23,837 nucleotides of DNA from JAHCIE01 sp034431435 (GTDB lineage Bacteria > Chloroflexota > Anaerolineae > Epilineales > JAHCIE01), in assembly GCA_034431435.1 (NCBI GenBank), contig DAOUDG010000012.1, positions 1 to 23,837 on the forward strand, in the 5' to 3' direction. The notes below the pieces were generated by a model. It was not told the origin of the DNA, did not search any database, and saw nothing but the letters and a program-made list of their open reading frames with translations. Below, in pieces: positions 15,145 to 23,169 of the stretch. The translations under genes were made by a program, and so were the position numbers. Each line of letters opens with the position of its first letter. Within the stretch, counting starts at the first letter, position 1.

Positions 15145-16317
15145 TCAGCGCTCCACGGACACCAACCCATCCCTGTCGAAGCGCAGCACGGCGCCGCCGC
15201 GCAGCCGCACATCGGGTAGCACCTTCGCATCGAGGTCGAGCACGCTGCCCAGGTTGTACCCGTTGACCACCACCTCCAGATCATGCGAGACGAGGGGAGT
15301 TACCTCATCCATCGCCCAGACAATCGCCTCCCAAATGAGCGGCATGGGGTTGCCAAACACACCCCCGCCGATGAGCGTCAGCACGACCCGGCAGCAACCC
15401 AGGGATACAGCGGCAAGCAGCGTGCCGAGATACGCGGCGCGCAGAAGGTGTCGTGCCACGGCCGTGAAGCCGTCCCGGCCGAGGTTCGACGCGCCACCGT
15501 ACCCGCCCCCGGCGACCGTCGAGGTAAATGCCTGGCTGATGAGGCGCGGCTCCGGGCCTGCCACCGCGCCATCCCAGTTGTAGCCCAGCGCCACCTGCGC
15601 CGCGTCGTGGACCCCCACCCGAATGGCATCGAAGCGCGTCGCCAGGGCCTCGACCACGGCCGGCGGGTTCGCTACGCCGTCACCCTCCAAGTAGCCATTG
15701 CTCACGACACCCAGTCCGAGGGCATCGGCCAGCAAGTCGATCTGCGGCCCGTCGGTGGCCTGAACGAAGCGAGCGCCGTCCGCGCCCGGCGCGGCGTAGT
15801 GGCGCAGCAGCGTGGCCGGGAAGGCCGAGATGGCCGCCCGCGGCCCCTGGGTGGGGTCGCTCAAGTAGCGGGTCACGGGCGTCACGAATGGCCCCGGCGC
15901 TTCGAGGCAGTTGAATTGGGAGGCCACCTGAAACAGGGTGTTGTCGCCGCTCGTGGCCTGCAAGCTGCCGATGTCCGTCGCAGGACTCGCGCCGTCGAAG
16001 ACCCACAGCCTGGCCTGCCCCGTCCCCTGACGCGCCCTGACGCGCTGACGCAACTCCCCAATCGATGGCGTCTCGAAGCGGCCTGCCTGCCAGGTGTGCG
16101 CTCCCACCCTGAGCGAGGCCAGCCCTGTACTGTCGAACGCGAAGGCCGACGCCGGATCGGCCCGCACGGCCGCCTCCGCACGGGCGATGAGGCTACGGTC
16201 GCCCCCGCCAGCCGAGGCCAGCACATCCATCGCGTGCGCCGCCACCCTCTCGCGCAGAACGCGGTCGGCGGTGGGGGTGAGGGCATGCGTAAAGGCGAGG
16301 TCAAGCAAGTTGCTCAT
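15145..16317 (-). CDS. Uncharacterised protein with macrodomain-like motifs
   Basis: A 390-residue soluble protein without signal peptide or membrane segment. I recognise a family pattern from memory but no assigned function. Key blocks are FQVASQFNCLE (129-139), DPTQGP (154-159) followed by RAAISAFPATLLRHYA, a middle SNGYL, SQAFTSTVAGGGYGG (261-275), and near the end RVVLTLIGGGVFGNP (310-324) before IWEAIVWAMDE and LEVVVNGYN. The Gly-rich GGGVFGNP before an amphipathic helix looks like the phosphate-binding end of a macrodomain, and the QFNCLE...TQGP part could be its N-terminal half, so binding of an ADP-ribose-like or nucleotide ligand is a guess. GGAGG lies 10 bases before the ATG at 16317. 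It stands alone, next to vapBC. Confidence 0.7.
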   Translation of the reverse strand: MSNLLDLAFTHALTPTADRVLRERVAAHAMDVLASAGGGDRSLIARAEAAVRADPASAFAFDSTGLASLRVGAHTWQAGRFETPSIGELRQRVRARQGTGQARLWVFDGASPATDIGSLQATSGDNTLFQVASQFNCLEAPGPFVTPVTRYLSDPTQGPRAAISAFPATLLRHYAAPGADGARFVQATDGPQIDLLADALGLGVVSNGYLEGDGVANPPAVVEALATRFDAIRVGVHDAAQVALGYNWDGAVAGPEPRLISQAFTSTVAGGGYGGASNLGRDGFTAVARHLLRAAYLGTLLAAVSLGCCRVVLTLIGGGVFGNPMPLIWEAIVWAMDEVTPLVSHDLEVVVNGYNLGSVLDLDAKVLPDVRLRGGAVLRFDRDGLVSVER

Positions 16318-16328
16318 TGGGTGAGCCT

Positions 16329-16343
16329 CCGATAGGCTATCGG
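16329..16343. promoter_or_regulatory. 15-base palindrome upstream of the 390-residue protein gene
   Basis: CCGATAGGCTATCGG is a 6-bp perfect inverted repeat with a 3-base spacer. It lies 12 bases before the start codon and overlaps the 5' leader, so it could be an operator or a hairpin near the ribosome binding site. The remaining gap to 16458 is GC-rich and shows no other feature. Confidence 0.4.
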
Positions 16344-16458
16344 CCGTAGGACCGCTCGTTGGTAGGCAGGCCTGGCGAGCGAGCCGGGGCGGGCAGGGGA
16401 GAATCGGTTCGCCATTGTAACGCCCGGCGAGTGACGGTGCAAGCGCGCGTGGCGAGTA

Positions 16459-16467
16459 TGCTATAAT
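16459..16467 (+). promoter_or_regulatory. Extended -10 promoter of the DUF1684 gene
   Basis: TGC followed by a perfect TATAAT (16462-16467) forms an extended -10 element; no good -35 lies 17 bases upstream, as is usual for this class. Predicted start is near 16474, leaving a 32-base leader. Confidence 0.65.
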
Positions 16468-16505
16468 TCCTGCCTGCTAGCTGAGGTGGGCGCACGGAGG
16501 GCAAG

Positions 16506-17033
16506 ATGACGTCCGAGATTGCCGAGTTTCGCGCCGAGAAGGATGCCTTTTTCCGCGCCAGCGACCAGTCGCCGCTGACGCTGGAGCAGCAGGAATCGTT
16601 CGAGGGTCTCGCCTACTTCCCCGAAGACCCGGCCTATACCGTCATCGCCACGCTGGAGCCGGCCGACGACGCCGCGCCCGTGACGATGGTCACCAGCAAG
16701 GGCAGCGTGCAGACCTTCCTGCGCGTCGGCCGCCTCCACTTCACCATCGACGGCCAGCCGGCCGAGTTGACGCTGTTCCAGGACAGCGAGGGCCAGTCCC
16801 TGTTCCTGCCCTTCAGCGACGCCACCAGCGGCGCGGAGACCTACAGCGCGGGACGCTACGTCGAGGTCGAGGCGCTGGGCAAGCGCGGCGGCGAGCAGCG
16901 GGTGGGCATCGACTTCAACCTGGCCTACAACCCCTATTGCGCCTACAACGAGGACTGGGTGTGCCCCGTCCCGCCGGCCGAGAATCACCTGGGCGTTGCC
17001 ATTCGCGCGGGCGAGATGAATTTCCACGCCTAG
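16506..17033 (+). CDS. DUF1684 family protein
   Basis: A 175-residue cytoplasmic protein matching DUF1684: EFRAEKDAFFRASDQSPL (7-24), FEGLAYFPEDPAY (32-44), a beta-rich middle, and the diagnostic DFNLAYNPYCAYN (136-148) with CPVPPAENHLGVAIRAGE (153-170). The family function is unestablished; its conserved Cys/Tyr/Asn cluster could form an active or metal site. GGAGG at 16496-16500 is 5 bases before the ATG. It has its own promoter, and the next gene also has its own, so it is probably a single-gene unit. Confidence 0.88.
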   Translation: MTSEIAEFRAEKDAFFRASDQSPLTLEQQESFEGLAYFPEDPAYTVIATLEPADDAAPVTMVTSKGSVQTFLRVGRLHFTIDGQPAELTLFQDSEGQSLFLPFSDATSGAETYSAGRYVEVEALGKRGGEQRVGIDFNLAYNPYCAYNEDWVCPVPPAENHLGVAIRAGEMNFHA

Positions 17034-17045
17034 CTCGCCCGGTTT

Positions 17046-17075
17046 TTGACCTGCGCCTGCCCTTCGCCCTATAAT
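17046..17075 (+). promoter_or_regulatory. Promoter of the polysaccharide operon
   Basis: TTGACC (17046-17051) and TATAAT (17070-17075) are 18 bases apart. Transcription should start near 17082, about 60 bases before the ATG at 17143. Confidence 0.7.
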
Positions 17076-17142
17076 TGTCGCTTGCAGGCCCCGGCTCGGC
17101 CTGCTTGTCATGCTGCCTGATGGGGGGAAAGGTCAAGTGCCG

Positions 17143-18096
<954 letters not shown>

Positions 18097-18097
18097 C

Positions 18098-19606
18098 GTG
18101 GTGGTCGGCGGCCCCCTGGCGCGGGCGCGCGATGACGGCCGGCTGACCGGGCTGGCCGCCGGTGTCGTGGTCGCCGTGGCGCTGGGCTGGGCCGCTGCGA
18201 CGCTGCCAGTCGCCAGTGTCGCCTTGCTGCTGGCGGCGAGCGTTGCCGGGCTGGTGACGCTGCTGCGGCCAGAGTGGGTGTTCCTGCTGCTGCCCTTCGC
18301 TGTCCCCTTCGGCGAACTGCGCGCGCTCAACCTGGGTGGCGTCGAGGTCGGCGGGGTCGAGTTGCTCATCGCCGCCGTGGCGGGGGCCTGGCTCTTGCGG
18401 GGCCTGGCGCGGCGCGATGTACGCCTGCCGCGCGCCCCGCTGCTGGCTCCGCTGCTGGTGTTCGTTGGCGCGCTGCTCCTGTCGCTGCTGGGCGCGACAT
18501 CCATGCCCGCGGCCGTGAAGGAAGTGGCGAAGTGGTTGGAGGTCGTGGCGGTGTACGTGCTGGGCCTGGCCTTCGCCGACGAGGCGGGCGCGAGGCGTGG
18601 CCGCTATATCGCCGCCCTGACGGTGGCTGTCATCCTGGCCGGGACGCTGGAGGCCCTGGCGGGCATCGCCCAATCGGCGCTGCGCGCTGGGCCGCCGAGC
18701 TACGCCATCCTGGGCGGGCGGCTGTGGCGGGCCTTCGGCCAATTCGGCCAGCCGAACCCCTTCGGCGGCTTCATGAACCTCACGCTGATGCCGGCGCTAA
18801 GCGGGCTGGTGGGGTTGGCGCTGCTTGGCTGGCGCGGCGCGGGTCGGGTGGGCGCGCTGTTTACGCCACTGCTGCTGGTGTCGGGGGCGATCCTCGGCCT
18901 GGGGCTGGCGCTAAGCTGGTCACGCGGGGCGTGGCTGGGCGCGGTGGTTGGCGGGGCAGTGGTCGTGCTGGGCTGGCTGACGCTGACGCTGGCGCGGCCC
19001 GCGCCGGATGCGGCGGCGGCCACGCGGCGGCGCGCGGTGGGCGCGCTGTGGGTCATTGCCCTGGTTGGGCTGCTGCTGGCGCTGGCGGGCGCTACCGACC
19101 TGACGCCGGCCGGGGTCGCGGGGCGCTTCGGCTCGGTCGGCGAGTACCTGGGCGGCTTCGACGTGACCAACATCCAGGTCACCGACGATAATTTCGCCGT
19201 CGTAGAGCGCGTCGCCCACTGGTACGCGGCGGCAGGCATGTGGGCCGACCATTTCTGGACCGGCGTCGGCGCGGGCAACTACGCAGCGGCCTATCCCGAC
19301 TATCGGGTTCCGCGCTGGACGGACCCACTGGGTCACGCCCACAACTATTACCTGAACATTGGTGCGGAGGCCGGCTTTATCGGCTTCCTGGCCTACCTGG
19401 CGCTGGCGCTGGTCGCGCTGTTTCACCAGGCGCGGGTCGCGGCGCGGCGGACGGACTGGGCACGGCGGGCGTTGGCCCTCGGCGTGCTGGGGGCGCTGGT
19501 CGCCACGGCGGTCCACAACGGGTTCGATAATCTGTACGTCCATTCCATGGGAGTCTATGTTGCGATCCTTCTCTGCCTGGTTGACGCAGCCGATGCCGGT
19601 CCCTGA
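18098..19606 (+). CDS. O-antigen ligase / polymerase family membrane protein
   Basis: A 502-residue multi-spanning protein, mostly hydrophobic with about 10-12 predicted helices. It carries the Wzy_C/WaaL signature region: SWSRGAWLGAVVGG (about 272-285), a large extracytoplasmic loop with WADHFWTGVGAGNYAAAYPDY (about 382-402), and HAHNYYLNIGAEAGFIGFL (about 413-431). The loop arginine and histidine there are usual catalytic candidates for transferring an undecaprenyl-linked glycan. GTG at 18098 follows the previous stop by one base, so the start is set by coupling; a second GTG follows at 18101. It could be a ligase, a Wzy polymerase or a protein O-glycosyltransferase; the sequence alone does not tell. 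Confidence 0.82.
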   Translation: MVVGGPLARARDDGRLTGLAAGVVVAVALGWAAATLPVASVALLLAASVAGLVTLLRPEWVFLLLPFAVPFGELRALNLGGVEVGGVELLIAAVAGAWLLRGLARRDVRLPRAPLLAPLLVFVGALLLSLLGATSMPAAVKEVAKWLEVVAVYVLGLAFADEAGARRGRYIAALTVAVILAGTLEALAGIAQSALRAGPPSYAILGGRLWRAFGQFGQPNPFGGFMNLTLMPALSGLVGLALLGWRGAGRVGALFTPLLLVSGAILGLGLALSWSRGAWLGAVVGGAVVVLGWLTLTLARPAPDAAAATRRRAVGALWVIALVGLLLALAGATDLTPAGVAGRFGSVGEYLGGFDVTNIQVTDDNFAVVERVAHWYAAAGMWADHFWTGVGAGNYAAAYPDYRVPRWTDPLGHAHNYYLNIGAEAGFIGFLAYLALALVALFHQARVAARRTDWARRALALGVLGALVATAVHNGFDNLYVHSMGVYVAILLCLVDAADAGP

Positions 19607-20069
19607 GGCGGCGGCCGGTCCCATTGATCGGGTGCGCTACCGGATCTACAAGAACCGCCGCACTCTCAAGCAGTTCACCAAGTTCGCCCTTGTCGGGACG
19701 CTGGGCGCGCTCATCGACTTCACGGTGCTGAACATCCTGGTGCTGGGCTTCGGCTGGCCGAAGGTAGCCGCCAACACCGTGTCGTTCACAGCGGCGGTGC
19801 TGAGCAACTTCACCTGGAACCGACTGTGGACCTTCCCCGGCGCGCGCCACCAGCCACTGCTGCCCCAGTTAGGCCAGTTTGTGCTGGTCAACCTGGCCGG
19901 TCTGTTCATCAACCAGATCGTGTTCATCACCCTGGACGTGTACGTGTTCGAGCCGTGGCTTGGCCCCCTCGGCTTCAATGTCGCCAAGGCGTGCGCCATC
20001 GTCGTGGTGCTGTTCTGGAACTTCTTCATCAACCGACTGTGGACATTCCGCCACGCGCACAAGCATTGA
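19557..20069 (+). CDS. GtrA family membrane protein
   Basis: A 170-residue protein with four membrane helices (about 43-65, 70-90, 105-128, 140-160). GtrA proteins are thought to move undecaprenyl-phosphate-linked sugars across the membrane for glycan decoration. KFALVGTLGALIDFTVLNIL (42-61) and the twin motifs NFTWNRLWTF (84-93) and NFFINRLWTF (155-164) are diagnostic. The ATG at 19557 has GGGAG just upstream and overlaps the O-antigen ligase gene by 50 bases; an ATG at 19593 would reduce this to 14 bases but lacks a ribosome binding site. It is co-translated with both neighbours. Confidence 0.85.
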   Translation: MLRSFSAWLTQPMPVPEAAAGPIDRVRYRIYKNRRTLKQFTKFALVGTLGALIDFTVLNILVLGFGWPKVAANTVSFTAAVLSNFTWNRLWTFPGARHQPLLPQLGQFVLVNLAGLFINQIVFITLDVYVFEPWLGPLGFNVAKACAIVVVLFWNFFINRLWTFRHAHKH

Positions 20070-21220
20070 GTCGCGTCACCATCGACTACACGGCGGGCGC
20101 GCAGCAGGGCGCGGGCATCGGCCGCTACACCCGCGAACTGGTCCAGGCCCTCGGCCGCCTCGATACTACAACCCCGTATACGCTGCTGGTGCGCGGCGAC
20201 ATCCGCGTCGCCGGCAGCGTTGACGGTTTCCCCGCCAATTTCCGCCTGCGCCGCATCCCCATCGCCAACCGCACCTTCCTGCGCCTGTGGCGGGCCGGTG
20301 TCCCGCTGGCGGGCGAGTGGCTGGCGGGCGCGGCTGACGTCTACTATAGCCCCGACTTCACCCTGCCCCCCCTACGCGGCGGCCGCGCCGCCGTCACCAT
20401 CCACGACCTATCCTTCCTGCGCACGCCGGAGGCCGCCGACCCTCGGCTGCGCGCCTACCTGAGCGTAGCCGTGCCCCGCGCCGTGGCCCGCGCCGACCAC
20501 GTCTTCGCCGACTCGACCCACACGCGGCAGGACCTTGTAGACCTGATGGGGGTCGCGCCGGATAAGATCAGCGTCCTCCTGTCGGCGGCGTCGCCCCACT
20601 TTCGCCGTGTCGCGGACGCCGCCGCCCTGGCCGAGGTCCGCGCCCGCTACGGCCTGGACGGCCCCTTCATCCTGGGCCTGGGCACGCTGGAGCCGCGCAA
20701 GAACCTGGCGCGGCTGATGGAGGCCTTCGCCCGCCTGCACGCCGACGGCTACCGCCACCATCTCATCCTGGTCGGCGGGCGCGGCTGGCTCGACGACCCC
20801 ATCTTCGCCCACGTCGAACGCCTGGGGCTGCGCGACAGCGTGCGCTTCCTGGGCTACGTCCCCGATGCCGACCTGCCCGCGCTGTACACGCTGGCCGACG
20901 CCTTCGCCTTCCCCTCGCTGTACGAGGGCTTCGGCCTGCCGCCCCTGGAAGCCCTGGCCTGCGGCACGCCGACCGTCGTGTCCGACACGTCGTCGCTGCC
21001 AGAGGTCGTCGGCGATGCCGCCCTGCTCGTCCCACCCACCGACGTGGACGCCCTGGCCGCCGCGCTACGCCGCCTCCTCGACGACGACGCGCTGCGGGCG
21101 CGGCTGCGCGCCGCCGGTCCCGCGCGGGCAGCCACCTTCTCCTGGGACCGCGCCGCCCGCCAGCTACGCGACAGCCTGCTGCGCCTGGCCGCGCCCCATG
21201 CGGGCCGCCCCAACGCATAA
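20066..21220 (+). CDS. Glycosyltransferase family 4
   Basis: A 384-residue GT-B fold retaining glycosyltransferase using a nucleotide sugar. The N-terminal domain starts VTIDYTAGAQQGAGIGRYTR (acceptor-side Gly-rich loop), followed by ADVYYSPDFTLPP and AVTIHDLSFLRTPEA. The C-terminal domain has ILGLGTLEPRKNLARLMEAF (about 201-220) and the donor-binding EGFGLPPLEALACGTPTVVS (about 287-306). The only sensible start is the TTG at 20066, which overlaps the gtrA stop as TTGA; no ribosome binding site is seen, so translation is probably coupled. The last residues (GRPNA) and the stop codon are encoded by the first copy of a dispersed repeat, so the original C terminus may have been different. Confidence 0.88.
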   Translation: MSRVTIDYTAGAQQGAGIGRYTRELVQALGRLDTTTPYTLLVRGDIRVAGSVDGFPANFRLRRIPIANRTFLRLWRAGVPLAGEWLAGAADVYYSPDFTLPPLRGGRAAVTIHDLSFLRTPEAADPRLRAYLSVAVPRAVARADHVFADSTHTRQDLVDLMGVAPDKISVLLSAASPHFRRVADAAALAEVRARYGLDGPFILGLGTLEPRKNLARLMEAFARLHADGYRHHLILVGGRGWLDDPIFAHVERLGLRDSVRFLGYVPDADLPALYTLADAFAFPSLYEGFGLPPLEALACGTPTVVSDTSSLPEVVGDAALLVPPTDVDALAAALRRLLDDDALRARLRAAGPARAATFSWDRAARQLRDSLLRLAAPHAGRPNA

Positions 21221-21288
21221 TCCCGTCCGCGCCCGCCCGCGCTCGTCCGCGTCCCATTCTCCTGGGCCACGGCCGGGGCCGCCCCTAC
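21203..21288. repeat. REP-like repeat B, copy 1
   Basis: This 86-base element starts GGCCGCCCCAACGCATAA and ends GGGGCCGCCCCTAC. It matches 22934-23017 except for one C/T change and a 2-base length difference. It carries the TAA of the glycosyltransferase (plus strand) at one end and the TAG of the TMEM175-like gene (minus strand, bases CTA 21285-21287) at the other. The terminal GGGGCCGCCCC can fold into a small hairpin. Confidence 0.8.
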
Positions 21289-21863
21289 TGGCGGTCGAGG
21301 GTCTTTTCGATGCGGGTGTCGGGGATGAACCAGATCAGGGCGACGACGACGTACAGGCCGCACGAAATCCAGGGGTTGACGAAGGCGAGGACCACCGCGG
21401 CGATGTACAGGGCGATGGATAGATTGCCCTTCCTGTCGCGGCCGATGGCCGTCGCCAGCCGTGAGTCGGCGCCGTGCGCGGCGATCAGCGCGCGGGCGAG
21501 GATACCGTAGGCGGTGGCGGCCATCACCATGATGACGCCGTAGATGGCGACCGGCGCGGCCGCGAAGCTTGTGCCCCCCATCCAGGCGGTGGCGAAGGGG
21601 ATGATGGACAGCCAGAAGAGGAGGTGCATGTTGGCCCACAAGATGCGGCCGTTGACGTGGTCGGCGGCCTGCAACATGTGGTGGTGGTTGTTCCAGTAGA
21701 TGCCGATGTACACGAAGCTCAGGACGTAGCTCAGGAAGACAGGCAGCAAGGGGACCAGCGCAGCGAAGGTGGGTTCTTCGGGCGGGTGAAGCTCCAGGAC
21801 CATGATGGTGATGATGATGGCGATGACACCATCGCTGAAGGCTTCCATGCGTCCCTTGCTCAT
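21285..21863 (-). CDS. TMEM175 (DUF1211) family potassium channel
   Basis: A 192-residue integral membrane protein with six predicted helices. The first helix holds the family filter motif in RMEAFSDGVIAIIITI (5-20, FSDG 9-12), followed by VLELHPP and the second conserved block YIGIYWNNHHHMLQ. Bacterial TMEM175 proteins of about 200 residues assemble as tetrameric K+-permeable leak channels. No Shine-Dalgarno sequence precedes the ATG at 21863, but a promoter lies so close that the mRNA is probably leaderless. Its stop codon lies inside repeat B. It is convergent with the polysaccharide operon and unrelated to it by function. Confidence 0.9.
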   Translation of the reverse strand: MSKGRMEAFSDGVIAIIITIMVLELHPPEEPTFAALVPLLPVFLSYVLSFVYIGIYWNNHHHMLQAADHVNGRILWANMHLLFWLSIIPFATAWMGGTSFAAAPVAIYGVIMVMAATAYGILARALIAAHGADSRLATAIGRDRKGNLSIALYIAAVVLAFVNPWISCGLYVVVALIWFIPDTRIEKTLDRQ

Positions 21864-21871
21864 AAGAGAAG

Positions 21872-21900
21872 AGTCTAGACCGGATTAACGAGATTGACAA
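21872..21900 (-). promoter_or_regulatory. Promoter of the TMEM175-like gene, probably leaderless
   Basis: On the minus strand, TTGTCA (21900-21895) and TAGACT (21877-21872) are 17 bases apart. The ATG begins 8 bases after the -10 box, the same geometry as rsmG. Confidence 0.6.
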
Positions 21901-21993
21901 GATCAGACGTATTGGCGGCGAGGGAGCAATATCTGACAAGGGTGAAGGCGCTGTGAACTATCCGTTCTCAACTCACGTAGGATATAGAGTACG

Positions 21994-22074
21994 GGCACGA
22001 CTTCCCCTAGCCGAGGGAAGCGTGCCGAGGCGATAGGCGACGGCGGCTCGCCTACGGCTCGCCAGGGCGTCGCC
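21994..22074 (+). promoter_or_regulatory. Structured 5' leader of the cupredoxin gene
   Basis: Two hairpins lie in the 253-base gap before the cupredoxin gene. The first (21994-22026) pairs GGCACG-CTTCCC with GGGAAG-CGTGCC, 12 base pairs with one bulged A and an 8-base loop. The second (22036-22074) pairs GGCGACG with CGTCGCC around a GC-rich loop with its own smaller pairing. AAGGAGGT follows at 22103. A weak -10-like TATAGA near 21980 precedes them. This could be a regulatory leader or a terminator for upstream transcription. No known riboswitch class is recognised. Confidence 0.4.
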
Positions 22075-22116
22075 CCAGTAGACTTGGCAGACCTGGCGAT
22101 GCAAGGAGGTAGGCGT

Positions 22117-22794
22117 ATGCGGCAATCCAACTGGCGTCGCGGGAACAGGCCGGTGTGGCTGGCGATGCTGACAGGGGCGCTTGCCCTGATAGCCGCTCTC
22201 GCGGTGTTGGGCCTGGATGGTACGTCGGCCGACGCCCGCCCGCTGCTGCAGGGCACGCCGGTGTGCCAGACGGGGACAGTCCAAGTGAACATCCAGGGCT
22301 TCGCCTTCAGCCCGTCGACGGTGACGGTCTGCCAGGGGGCGACGGTGCGCTGGACCAACCTGGACAGCTCCTCTCATACTTCGACGAGCGACACCGGAGT
22401 GTGGAATAGTGGCGTGTTGGCGCAGAACGCCAGCTTCAGCTTTACCTTCAACACCCCCGGCAGCTATAACTATCATTGCGCAATCCACACCTCCATGCTG
22501 GGGCAGGTGAACGTTGTGGCGGCGGGCATGGCGACCCCAACAGCGACGGCGACAACGACGAGCACACCCGGCGCGACCCCAACAGCGACGGCGACAACGA
22601 CGAGCACACCCGGCGCGACCGGAACGGCGATGGCGACAGCGACTACTACGGCGACCGCGATCGCCACGGCGACACCTACCCCCACCAGCACGGCGACCGA
22701 GGGGCCTACCCCGACCGCCACGCCGGCGGTCACGGAGACACCTGACCCACTGTCGCATCATCTGTACCTGCCCCTGCTGTGGCGACGGGAGTGA
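22117..22794 (+). CDS. Secreted amicyanin/plastocyanin-like cupredoxin
   Basis: A 225-residue exported blue-copper protein. Residues 1-40 form a signal/anchor (RRGNRPVWLAMLTG, then a hydrophobic helix, ending SADA). The cupredoxin domain (about 52-135) has NIQGFAFSPSTVTV, a first copper ligand H87 in SSSHTS, and the ligand loop YHCAIHTSMLG giving C121, H124 and M127, the C-x2-H-x2-M spacing of amicyanin. C50 and C72 could form a disulphide. Residues 139-210 are a Thr/Pro/Ala spacer partly made of a 14-residue repeat. The end, HHLYLPLLWRRE, resembles a C-terminal tail I have seen in secreted Chloroflexota proteins. AAGGAGGT at 22103-22110 fixes this ATG over an upstream one at 22084. It could exchange electrons with c-type cytochromes such as that at 6479. 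Confidence 0.9.
   Translation: MRQSNWRRGNRPVWLAMLTGALALIAALAVLGLDGTSADARPLLQGTPVCQTGTVQVNIQGFAFSPSTVTVCQGATVRWTNLDSSSHTSTSDTGVWNSGVLAQNASFSFTFNTPGSYNYHCAIHTSMLGQVNVVAAGMATPTATATTTSTPGATPTATATTTSTPGATGTAMATATTTATAIATATPTPTSTATEGPTPTATPAVTETPDPLSHHLYLPLLWRRE
22531..22614 (+). repeat. In-frame 42-base tandem repeat in the cupredoxin linker
   Basis: Two perfect copies (22531-22572 and 22573-22614) encode ATPTATATTTSTPG twice, followed by a degenerate third start. Copy-number change would alter linker length without shifting the frame. Confidence 0.9.
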
Positions 22795-22832
22795 AGCCTC
22801 CTCGCCCTCAACCTCGCGCGGGCGGCATCCTC

Positions 22833-22928
22833 GTCGGGGCAGGCCCCCGTGCCTGCCCGTCGTAACAACCACCATGACACCCGACCACGGCGACGGGGGC
22901 AACGTCGCCACCAGGGACGAGGGCGGCC
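22833..22928. repeat. Repeat A, copy 1
   Basis: A 96-base element, almost identical (one base) to 23036-23131, 203 bases away. It begins with GGGGCAGGCCCCCGTGCCTG, which folds on itself (GGCAGGC with GTGCCTGCC), and continues through CGTAACAACCACCATGAC to GACGAGGGCGGCC. The gap 22795-23180 between the cupredoxin and portal genes consists almost entirely of such repeats and has no credible gene. Confidence 0.85.
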
Positions 22929-22933
22929 CCCGT

Positions 22934-23017
22934 GGCCGCCCCAACGCATAATCCCGTCCGCGCCCGTCCGCGCTCGTCCGCGTCCCATTCTCCTGGGCCA
23001 CGGGGGGCCGCCCCTAC
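22934..23017. repeat. Repeat B, copy 2
   Basis: An 84-base near-copy of 21203-21288, containing the same CCCAACGCATAATCCCGTCC start and CGCCCCTAC end. It sits between the two copies of repeat A. Confidence 0.85.
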
Positions 23018-23037
23018 CCACGTCATCGCGATCCCGT
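22998..23037. repeat. Repeat C, copy 1
   Basis: A 40-base stretch starting CCACGGGGGGCCGCCCCTAC and ending GCGATCCCGT, repeated at 23130-23169 with one base changed. It overlaps the end of repeat B and the start of the second repeat A. Confidence 0.8.
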
Positions 23038-23131
23038 CGGGGCAGGCCCTCGTGCCTGCCCGTCGTAACAACCACCATGACACCCGACCACGGCGACGGG
23101 GGCAACGTCGCCACCAGGGACGAGGGCGGCC
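23036..23131. repeat. Repeat A, copy 2
   Basis: Second copy of the 96-base element, differing from the first by CCTC for CCCC in the palindrome loop. It is followed directly by the second repeat C. Confidence 0.85.
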
Positions 23132-23169
23132 ACGGGGGGCCGCCCCTACCCACGTCGTCGCGATCCCGT
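23130..23169. repeat. Repeat C, copy 2
   Basis: Second 40-base copy, ending where the terminal hairpin CGTAGGGG begins. Confidence 0.8.

Noticed and set aside
15283..16335. 350-residue plus-strand frame opposite the macrodomain-like gene
   Set aside because: The minus-strand frame has a ribosome binding site and family motifs; this one is Arg/Gly-rich shadow sequence.
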